From positions 9,070,093-9,134,092 of the forward strand of contig CM064690.1 of NCBI GenBank assembly GCA_032717465.1: DNA of 64,000 bases. Reading direction: 5' to 3'. Under the pieces are notes generated by a model, which was given only the letters and a program-made list of their open reading frames with translations, did no database searches and had not been told where the DNA came from. A program made the translations under genes and the position numbers. This stretch comes from Coenobita brevimanus. Taxonomy: Eukaryota > Arthropoda > Malacostraca > Decapoda > Coenobitidae. Below are positions 55,370 through 64,000 of the stretch, in pieces. The stretch's first letter is position 1, and every line of letters starts with the position of its first letter.

Positions 55370-56838
55370 CTATCTATTGCCAGACACCTTAATCCCCTAC
55401 GGGGTGGCCACAAACAAATCGCCTCCATGTCGCCCTGTCCCCCACCATTTCATTGCCCAGCTCCCAGCTCACACACCCGTCTCTCATATACCTTTCCATT
55501 CCATCCCTCCATCTTATCTTCCTTCGCATCCTCATTTGTCAGTCTCTTTCCATGTGACTCCACATGCTCCTCTCAAATAACTCACTTCCACTGCTCTCAC
55601 TCTTGACTTCTGTCCCTCCAGCAAGGTCCAAGCTTCACTTCCATACCTTACAGTTGGTATCACAATACTGTCATGTAGTAGCTTTTTCACTTTCATGCTC
55701 ACTTCCCTGTTTTTTATCACTGTTTTCAAGGAATCAGCAACCTTTCTACCTTGTTGTATCCTTTCAAGCACTTCACCCTCTAAACTTCCATCCTCACTCA
55801 TCACACTACCCAAGTACTTAAAGACACTCACATTTTCCATTTCCTCCCCATCCAACCTCACTGTACATTCACTGACTTCACTTCTCTCGACGACCATCAC
55901 TTTACTCTTCCCTATAATCACCCTTAGATTCCGTGTCTTACACACTCTCCCAGTCTCATCCACCAAGCCTTGCAGCTCCCCTTCGTCTTCACTTAACAAC
56001 ACAGTATCATCTGCAAACAACAGTACAGGGAGTTTCCAAACACTGCCCCCACTCACTAGAGCCGCTCCAACATCCACTGCCCGACCTTGTAGCCTATCTC
56101 TTTTATAACCCCATCCATATACAGACTGAACAACCATAGGGACATGACGCATCCTTGTTTCAATCCAACCATCAAGTAGAAAAATTCACTCAGTTCACTA
56201 TCCACACACACCCTCATAAATACTCTTCACGGCCTTCAACAACTTCCCATCTACTCCATACATTCTTAATACCTTCCATAATCCTTGTCCATCCACCCTG
56301 TCATATGCTTTCTCCAAATCCTTGAAGGCTGCATACAACTTCTTTCCCTTCTCTAGAAACTTTTCCACTAAAGATCTAAGAATGAATATCTGATCTACAC
56401 AACCTCTTCCCTTCCTAAAACCTTGTTCATTTCCAATTAATTCCTCTGTTATTTCCCAAACACTGTCAATATGCATCCTACCATATACTTTTCCCGTTAC
56501 ACTAAGAAGTCAAATGCCCCTGTGATTACCACACACTTCTTTTTCCCCTTTTCCTCTGTCCAGGGGAATAATTATACCTGACTTTCAATCCTCCAGGACT
56601 CTAGCCTTCCTCCCAGGCCATCTGCACATCTTCCACATCCATTTTATGACTATCTCTCCCCCATATATGAGAGAACGGGGTGTGAGTTGGGAGCAGGGCA
56701 GTGAAATGGCTGGGGACAGGGCAACGTGGAGGCGATTTGTTTTCGGCTACCCCGTACGGGATTAAGGCGTCTGGCAATAGATAGACAGATAGATAGACTC
56801 TCCCCCATGCGTCAGCATTTCACCACACACTCCCTCAG
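55370..56838 (-). pseudogene. RTE-like family B LINE, 5'-truncated copy
   Basis: Minus strand. The 55532-56152 frame (206 codons) contains [20 protein letters not shown] with an intact FADD block, [24 protein letters not shown] and SYLRGACGVTW. Another frame at 56198-56476 has GFRKGRGCVDQIFILR, AFKDLEKAYDRVDGQG and YGVDGKLLKAV. Frames are broken between 56152 and 56198 and elsewhere. It begins at the GVCGEMLKHGG region near 56838. It carries a 133-bp nested fragment of the same family. Confidence 0.85.
56665..56797 (+). mobile_element. 133-bp 3' fragment of RTE family B, nested in its own family
   Basis: The fragment starts ATATGAGAGAACGGGG or slightly later and ends GTCTGGCAATAGATAGACAG plus GATA units, the family's 3' end. 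CTCTCCCCCAT occurs at 56654-56664 and at 56798-56808, a perfect 11-bp target duplication. It interrupts the minus-strand copy between its TCTCCCCCAT and GCGTCAGCATTTCACC. Confidence 0.9.
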
Positions 56839-56878
56839 TAATAATGATAATATTCCATTCATCTGTCATCTAAACCTG

Positions 56879-57567
56879 TGTTGCCTCATGAGGAGCGTAG
56901 AAGCCCGGGGCTAGGCAAGTTGGTCCTGACATTTAAGATGAGAGTGACCAGCCTCACTCATCCCTGAGTGGCATTACTTGAGCAATAAACCCAACCACCC
57001 CTTGGATATAAATCTTCACCGGCTGAAACCGATTGGAGCGCCTTAATTACCCACTAAACCACCAAGCGCCACAATTTGGTAATATGGTTACCATTCAGCG
57101 TAGTAAATGGTTTCCTGGTGGACAGGAAATCATTTGGCTTGTAGCTCAGTGTAGAGACACCTACAGGCACAAAGAAGAGGAAAGAATGAAGGAAAGAGAG
57201 CCAAAAGAGAGAGTGTTAAGTCAACTGTAGGCAGAAGGATAATCATCATTATCATCATCATCAATATCATCATCCGGACCTCCTTTCCCTACCAAGGGCA
57301 GGGTGAGGAGTAGCGTTGTTCAGACAGCACAAACTTGCCTAATCCAAATAAGTCACACTTCCATTCACTCATCATTCAAGCCCCCAGAATCCTGGCTCTA
57401 CCAGATACGCCAAAAACATTCACCACATTCTGCAGCTTCACACAAACGTATCCGATTGAGTCAATAATAATATTAATAATAATAATAATAATAATAATAA
57501 ACTCTCATCTTAAATGTCTGGACCAACTTGCCTAACCCCAGGCTTCTCCACTCCTCATGGGGCAACA
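56879..57567. repeat. Inverted-repeat element with 67-bp arms, containing repeat R
   Basis: Arms at 56879-56945 and 57501-57567 share CATGAGGAG, GAGAAGCC or TAGAAGCC, TAGGCAAGTTGGTCC and GACATTTAAGATGAGAGT, about 88-90% by eye. The interior has a tRNA-like A-box on minus (TGGTTTAGTGGGTAA at about 57040-57060), a copy of repeat R (57262-57447), and an (AAT)n tract. No protein is encoded. Confidence 0.65.
57262..57447 (-). mobile_element. Repeat R, copy 2
   Basis: Same as 19748-19932 from CATCATCCGGACCTCCTTTC to GCAGCTTCACACAAAC. The (ATC)n tract at its left is the tail on the minus strand. Confidence 0.7.
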
Positions 57568-57810
57568 TAGGATTGGATGATGGATGGATAATCGGTTTGG
57601 GATTTACACACACATGGCACAATAAACATCGAACAAGTGTTTATAAGCACCAGCCATGCTCGAAACCAACCAAGGATAACCTAATACGGCCTCTGCAGCA
57701 TACTTCCATTGGGGTCCTCTTGGGATCAGGATTAGCTGGGGGCAAGGGGAAGTAGTTAATGTTATTCTTGAGATAATCTTAGCTAAAATTAAAATAGTCT
57801 GCAAGCACAT

Positions 57811-58013
57811 TTTTTTTTCTCCACTGCCCCCTTTTGTCGATAAGGGCTATGGTGTTGCCCCTGGCCAGAGGACTTACGGTAACTTTGGAGTGTGTAGCAC
57901 TTTATGAGTGGTTGACCTTCGTGATGTTTACCAATAACTCTTGGGTAAACTCGAACATCCGACCCTTCAGCCAGAACGAAGCGCTTTAACCCACTGAGCC
58001 ACGGTTGCTACAA
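57811..58013 (-). mobile_element. tRNA-derived SINE with A-rich tail
   Basis: On the minus strand the head near 58011 has an A-box-like TGGCTCAGTGGGTTAAAG (57982-58000) and a B-box-like ATGTTCGAGTTTA (57947-57958). The tail is GGAGAAAAAAAAA at 57810-57820. The length is about 200 bp. The head folds only partly like a tRNA, so this is a SINE. It differs from the SINE at 45.6 kb in body and tail. Confidence 0.72.
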
Positions 58014-58134
58014 TATACAATAGAGAATATTAGTTTGTTGGTAACATACTTAAAACTAACACTGACTTTGAAGTGTCTAGTATAATAATAATACATACAT
58101 ACATGGACGGCAGAAAAATTGCATGATGGAAAAA

Positions 58135-58235
58135 AAAAAAGGAAGAGTATAGGAGAGAAGTGGCAAGCGATTGGGTAAATATGATTTGGAGCAGATGGGA
58201 GAAGTGGAAAGTGTATGCAAGATATTCAAAGGCTG
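58135..58235 (+). repeat. Short fragment of RTE family B
   Basis: AGAGTATAGGAGAGAAGTGG to GGAAAGTGTATGCAAGATAT matches the linker region at about 38195-38285 (AEYKREVEERLGKYELEQMG). It is preceded by an A-run. Isolated relic. Confidence 0.65.
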
Positions 58236-60035
58236 TTGCATAGAACTGTGTGGCTCTCATGTCAAGAGAATCTCTAACTGGTAGGACTTTAGTTTCAGAG
58301 TGTAGGTGAGCTATGGGGGTGGTTTTGGTGCGCCAGTGGCAATTTGAAAGGTAGTGTTTTGTATGGTTTATAAGGTGTTGTAGTGAGTGTTGGAGAGGAT
58401 ATGAGTCCATGCCGGTGATGCACGAGATATTATAGTACTGATCTGGACGCATCCCGCAGGATGGACCTGTCCACAGTGTGTTTAAGAGACAAACAAAACA
58501 ATAACATGGCCTACATTAATACATATAACACATTCTGAACTGGAAATTTCCAGAATGATTTTCTAAGACAATAATAGGGACCTTTTGCATACGTAACAAA
58601 ATGCGCAATGATATGAAACAAAGCCTTTACTTAATACAGTACACTTTGTTGCCATATATGACATAGGAGTACTTCCGTATTCCACGTACCTTTCTACATT
58701 GTTGCATATGATATAGCATTTACCAGTTCCAAACCTCGTATAGCACTAAGAATTGGTCTTCTCATTACAGCATGTCAACATGTAACGTCTTACAGTCCAA
58801 AGACAACAGATAATAGGAAACAACATGTAACATTCTGTGTCTGTATGTGTGCCAAATTAAGTAGTGGTGATAAAATTTTTAAAAATTATGGAAAAGTGTC
58901 CACTGCAGGATTTGAAGAGTTGGGCACTGTACTGGCTGACAGGAAACTGATGCAAGGAGTGGTTCTTTCTCTGATCAAACATGTGACTTTGTTATTGTCA
59001 GGTCTAGGGTCAGGATTCAGGTTTTGACTATGTACAAGGTCCTCCCAACACCCAAGATTATCTTTTTGTTGCAAAAATCAGTCAGAAATACTAGTAACAA
59101 GAACAATATTGCATAAATAGTTACAACTGTCCTCACTCCCTGATGTTTGTTTGGACAGGTACCGTATCACCATACAAGTTTAGAACATCCACAAGTTGTC
59201 CAAAAATAGAGCCATTGTGAACAAAAGACTACTACTAAATGAACATGATCACAGTGATGCCAAAATCAAAAGGTACATTTCCTAAAATAGTAAACAAATA
59301 AATATCACAAGCATGCATGACAGAACATACAACCAGTCTGTACTGACTTACTTTCATCCACGTAAGCTCTGTTTACAGACTCCCTCAGTAAACTTCCTCT
59401 CCGCTGAGGTAACTGACTGGTTCCTACTGCCTGAGATCAGTGTAACCACACTTTTAGATGAGAATTATCATACCGGCTCTTCAAAATTTTTTCTTTTCTT
59501 TTTTTTTGAATTATCATACACTAAATTTTTTAAGTGTTTAATAATCTCACGTAATTTTAAATTGTCGCCGATACCTTGGTGTATTTATCGAAAACTTACC
59601 AGTACAATTATCATCAGAACTAATTTTCTTAGGTACTGACGTATACTCAGGTGTATAGTATATTCATCACATTTTTAAATCAGAAATAGGGTATATACCA
59701 TGCAGATCTCATACCAATAATAATATTATAATAATATAATCATATCCTTTTATTAAAAATAATATTACAATGAAAAGAAATATCCTTTGTGCCACCCTAC
59801 AAAATCAGTCTGAATAACAGCAGAATGCAGTCCACAGAACTTAGATGATTCATAGAAATGTGCTTACTCTTCCACATAATATCTCAGTAAGAGCATTAAA
59901 AAAAAAAAAAAAAAAAGGTCAGTGATCAACTTATTAGCCCTTAATATCCTCAACTGTCAAACTGTGAAACCACTGTGCATGATTAGCTATGTGTGCCACA
60001 AAATTTACTTCCATCCTAGCTTTCAACCCAAAATT
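58236..60035. other. No recognisable gene
   Basis: AT-rich sequence with short frames only. It contains an 18-base A-run at 59899-59916 and AT-rich (AATAAT) patches near 59718-59760. Confidence 0.45.
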
Positions 60036-60036
60036 A

Positions 60037-60121
60037 TCGTACAAACCGTACGATAAACGAAAAATGGTATCGTACATCTACCAAAGGCAATATTATCGTA
60101 CGTATACGATAATTATCGTAC
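60037..60121. repeat. Cluster of TATCGTAC motifs in both orientations
   Basis: ATTATCGTAC, CCGTACGATAA, GGTATCGTAC and TATCGTACGTATACGATA followed by ATTATCGTAC occur within 85 bp. The set is locally palindromic and directly adjoins the poly(T) end of the jockey-like LINE. Confidence 0.7.
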
Positions 60122-63100
60122 TTTTTTTTTATGCGAGGAAGAAGGAACCAAAGGCCATGGCCCGCAGTAACAGTTCCCTCCAAGAGAAAAACAAAATACA
60201 ATAGAGAGCCAAATTCAAGATCCGATCATTTTGAGATGCCTGGACACACTGCGTTTGAAAGACTGGAGATCATAGGCAGCAGGAAATACAGACAGAGGGA
60301 GACAGTTCCAGAGCTGACCTGTTGCATAAATGAAAGACTGGGAGTAACGGTTAACTCTTGCATTAGAGAGTTGGACAGAAAAGGGATGAGAGTTTGCTGC
60401 CAGACGGGTGCTACGCGCCCGTCGTAGAGGTGGAGGAATGCAAGCAGACAGTTCAGAGGAGTAGTGACCATTAAAGTAGCGATAGAAAAGAGATAAAGAT
60501 GCAACAGTGCGGCGAAGAGACAGAGGTTGAAGGGAGTCAGTAAGAGGAGGAGAGTTAATGAGACGAAAAGCCTTTGACTCCACCCTATTGAGAAGAGCTG
60601 TATGTGGGGAGCCTCCCCACACATGAGAGTTGTACTCCACACAGGGGCGGATAAAACCTCTGTATAGAGTCAACAATTGTGCAGGGGTAAAGAAAGAGCG
60701 GAGTCGGCTTAGGACACCCAATCTCTTAGAAGCAGATTTTACAAGAGATGTAATATGATCTTTCCAAGATAAGTCTTGAGTAAATGAAACCCCAAGCATG
60801 TTCAAGGATGATGCAGGATTAAGCTGAATATTATTAAACATTAATGGGTATACCTGTGGAAGATTTTGTCGGGTTGATAGGTGTAAGAACTGAGTCTTAG
60901 ATGCATTAAAGACAACCATATTATTTTTACCCCAGTCAGCGATACGAGCCAAGTCAGACATTAGGTGTGCCATAGCCTCATCCCTTGTTTCTTGAAGTAA
61001 CTGTTGAGATGGGCGTTGCGGGAACCGAATGGAAAGGTGAAGGGTGGAGTCATCAGCGTATGAGTGGATAGGGTTAGATGTACATCTTAGAAGATCATTG
61101 ATGAATAAAAGGAAGAGAGTTGGTGATAGGACAGAGCCCTGAGGAACACCACTGTTGATAGATCTAGGAGAAGAACGATGGCCGTCTACAACAGCGGCTA
61201 TAGAACGACCAGAAAGGAAGCTAGCGATGAAGGCACAGATAGAAGGATCGGAACCGTAGGAGGGCAGTTTGGAAATTAAAGATTTATGCCAGACTCGATC
61301 GAAAGCCTTTGAGATGTCAAGTGCAATGGCAAAGCTTTCGCCAAAGTCCCGAAAGGAGGATGACCAGGAGTCTGAAAGGTAGGTGAGAAGATCGCCAGTG
61401 GAGCGTCCCTGACGGAACCCATACTGACGATCGGAAAGAAGGTTGTGATAGGAAAGATGCCTTAAAATTTTTTTTATTAAGAATTGACTCGAAAACTTTT
61501 GAAATACAGGACGTTAAAGCAATTGGACGATAGTTGGAGGGTTGGGAGTTGTCACCCTTCTTTGGGACTGGCTGAATGGAAGCAAACTTCCAGCAAGAAG
61601 GAAAGGTACAAGTTGACAGACAAAGGTGAAAGAGTTTGCCTAGGCAGGGTGTAAGCACAGAAGCACAGTTCTTGAGAACAACAGGAGGGACCCCATCAGG
61701 CCCATATGCCTTGTTAGTACTGAGGCCAGTGATGGCAGAAAATACATCAATCGAAGAAATTTTAATGTCAGCCATGAGGAAGTCAAAGGGGAGAAGTGAT
61801 GGAGGAACAGCACCGGAATCGTCTAAGGTGGAATTGGAGGAGAAAGTCTGTGCGAAGAGATCTGCTTTATCAGTAGAAGAAATAGCTACAGAACCATCAG
61901 AGTAGAAAAGAGGAGGGAAGGATGATGAGGTAAAGTTGTTAGAAAGATTTTTGGCAAGGTGCCAGAAGGAGCGGGAAGAATTCGAGTTGGAGAGTTGAGA
62001 ACATTTAGTATGGATGAAATTATTTTTAGTAGAGCGAAGAACAGACTTAGCACGATTCCGGGCAGAAACGTAAAGATGATGTGATTCAGGGGTGGGTTGG
62101 CTCCGGTACCTTTTGTAGGCCCTCTCCTTGTTGCGGACAGCATTAGAACAAGCGTGATTAAACCAAGGCTTTCTTGCGTTAGTCAAAGGATATGAGAAAG
62201 GAATGTATGCTTCCATGCCCGAGAGAATAACCTCCGTAATGCGCGAGGCACACTCAGATGGCTCCCGGCCATGGAAGCAATAATCATTCCAGGGAAAATC
62301 AAAGAAGTACTGCCTGAGGGCCTCCCAGTTCGCGGCTCCAAAATGCCACAGACGACGTTTCCCTGGAGGGTTCACAGGCCGTACCGGAGTGATAGGACAG
62401 GTTAAGGTAATAAGGTTGTGATCGGAGGAGCCCAACGGAGAGAAAAGATTAACAGAGTAAGCAGAAGGATTAGTTGTGAGGAAGAGGTCAAGTATGTTGG
62501 AGCTCTCTCCAAGGCGGTCAGGGATACGGGTAGGGTGCTGTACAAGCTGCTCTAGGTCATTAAGGATAGAAAAGATGTAGGCTTGTTCATCAGGTGGATC
62601 CGTGAAAGGAGAGGAGAGCCAAAGGTGGTGGTGAACATTGAAATCTCCAAGAATGGAGATTTCAGAGAAAGGAGAAATGGACAGAATGTGTTCCATCGTA
62701 GAAGTAAGATAGTCGAAGAATTTTTGATAGTCAGTAGAATTAGGGGATAAGTAAACAGCACAGATATATTTAGTCAGAGAATGACAGGAAAGCCGAAGCC
62801 AGAGTGTGGAGAATTCAGAAGAATCAAGTTCAGGAACACGAGAGCAAGATAAGTCGTTGCGTATGTATACACAACAGCCACCTTTGGCTTTGAAATGAGT
62901 ATAGAGAAAGTAGGAGGATACAGAAAAGGGTTTGCTGTCGGTTGCCTCAGACAGCTGAGTCTCCGTCAGAAAAAGAAGGTGAGGTTTAGAGGAGGAGAGG
63001 TGGTGCTCAACAGAGCGAAAGTTAGAGGAAAGGCTGCGAATGTTGCAGAAATGAAGAAGAAGAGAGTCAGACAGTGGTTCCAGGTACCTCGAGTCGTCAC

Positions 63101-63260
63101 CGGGAGAGGGGCAGATGGCGGGGGCATTTATGGTCCCCCCCCCCTGGGGACTCCGAGGCTTGATTAATAGACGCCATTTTTGTTGATTTTTGAAAAGGAA
63201 GTGTAGTGTGTACTGTGCATGTAGTTTGGTGAAGATAGAGAAATTTGTACTGGAGAGCAT
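60122..63260 (-). mobile_element. Jockey-like LINE, copy 2
   Basis: Closely related to the copy at 39.5-42.5 kb but longer at the 5' end, reaching at least 63260. A short T-run at 60122-60130 is the tail. The 5' end and target duplication were not identified. A run of 11 C at 63136-63146 lies near the start of the coding region. Confidence 0.85.
60215..63260 (-). pseudogene. Jockey-like LINE ORF2, copy 2: endonuclease and reverse transcriptase
   Basis: The 61317-63260 frame (647 codons) holds the endonuclease with [55 protein letters not shown] and PLGSSDHN, then a linker and the RT start ([31 protein letters not shown]). One extra base in a T-run at 61468-61475, compared with copy 1, breaks the frame before the main RT blocks. 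The C-terminal RT and tail continue in 60215-60973 (SDWGKN-like, CVEYNSHVWGG, LWNCLPLSVFPAAYDL). In contrast to copy 1, the C-terminal frame is intact here. The native start is not determined. Confidence 0.85.
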
Positions 63261-64000
63261 GCTGGCCTACTCTCTGTGTAACTGAGACACTGAAAAAGTT
63301 CAGCAAAGGGGGATGGTCAGGAACTAGTCCTGAGGGCTGATGAAACGGGAGCTCCAGCACTCCCTGTCATCAGCTTTCCATCCACCTCGGGAGTACTGCC
63401 CTGCTCGACTGGTGCTACAGTCTACTCCTTGTGGCAACACTGCCTGAGATGAGGCCTTCCTGTCTCTGGGTCTGACCTATAAGCATCAGTCCTTGTGCTT
63501 AAAAACATTTGTGGTTTTCCAAGCAAGCTTCTGTCTTCTAAAATTAAATACATAAAAAATAAATAAAAATGTGTCAAAATTGCAATGCATAACAAATTAG
63601 ATATAAAATATGCAGAGTTTCTCTTAGTTCCTGCTTTCATCTCATTGGAAACACCTGTATACTTTAAGAAGAATGGGGTTACTTTAATTTTTTATTTGTA
63701 AAACTTGGCTGAAAAGAAAGCTGGCAATGATAATTGCATGTGACACATTTCACAACAGAAGACTTCATTGTTCAAAAGTAAAGTTCTCCTCCTCCAATAT
63801 AACCCTTCAATAAATATATATACATCCCCAATTACTGGTTGGACCTTTGTGACTTACCATCATAGGTTCTGCCTGCCCATTCCCTCAGGAAAATTGGCAG
63901 TACAGGAGACATCTGGCTTAGGCCAACAACTGGGGATGGCTGTGAGCTCCACACTCCACGGAACTGCCTAGGCACGTATGAACTGGTGTGGATGAAAGGG
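63261..64000. other. No recognisable gene
   Basis: Short frames only, with no domain or shared repeat recognised. The window edge cuts any larger feature. Confidence 0.4.

Overview
This is non-coding, repeat-dominated DNA from an animal nuclear genome. I recognise no host protein-coding gene, rRNA gene or functional tRNA gene. The combination of CR1-like, RTE-like, I-like and jockey-like LINEs, a Gmr1-type Gypsy element, tRNA-derived SINEs and very dense GA/CA/TA microsatellites suggests an arthropod, most likely a decapod crustacean. That assignment is inference from repeat content only.

Layout. 0-8 kb: a decayed LINE, a foldback repeat, a TTAA-flanked piggyBac-like MITE (3.06-3.83 kb), a complete but dead Tc1/mariner element (3.98-5.36 kb) and a dispersed ~165-bp repeat. 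8.2-11.8 kb: a 33-bp A/C-rich minisatellite between inverted arms. 12.09-18.94 kb: a near full-length I-group LINE with a 13-bp target duplication, dead by frameshifts and stops. 19-20 kb and 27.6-29.7 kb: inverted copies of a composite repeat, one holding a retroposed cold-shock-domain sequence. 21.06-27.44 kb: a nearly intact Gypsy LTR retrotransposon on the minus strand. Its pol order is integrase before reverse transcriptase, and its Gag has a SCAN-like capsid region, so it looks Gmr1-like.

30-35 kb: an 83-bp near-perfect palindrome, two head-to-head RTE-like LINE copies and a tRNA-derived SINE. 35.4-43.7 kb: a CR1-type ORF1 esterase relic, then a three-level nest: a CR1-like LINE split by an RTE-like LINE, itself split by a jockey-like LINE. 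43.7-52.7 kb: three copies of a ~600-bp repeat (called Q here), a CXC-motif ORF relic, another SINE, and a second CR1-like LINE split by a 1.78-kb TTAA element. 52.7-58.2 kb: a hAT relic, another RTE-like copy containing a 133-bp fragment of its own family, an inverted-repeat element and a SINE. 60.1-63.3 kb: a second, closely related copy of the jockey-like LINE nested at 39.5 kb.

Functional reading. The genes here are replication modules of selfish elements: endonuclease/RT for LINEs, Gag-PR-IN-RT-RH for Gypsy, and DDE or hAT transposases. All carry at least one visible disabling change except one 613-codon RT frame, whose element is 5'-truncated. Target duplications and empty sites allow a relative insertion order to be read in several places.
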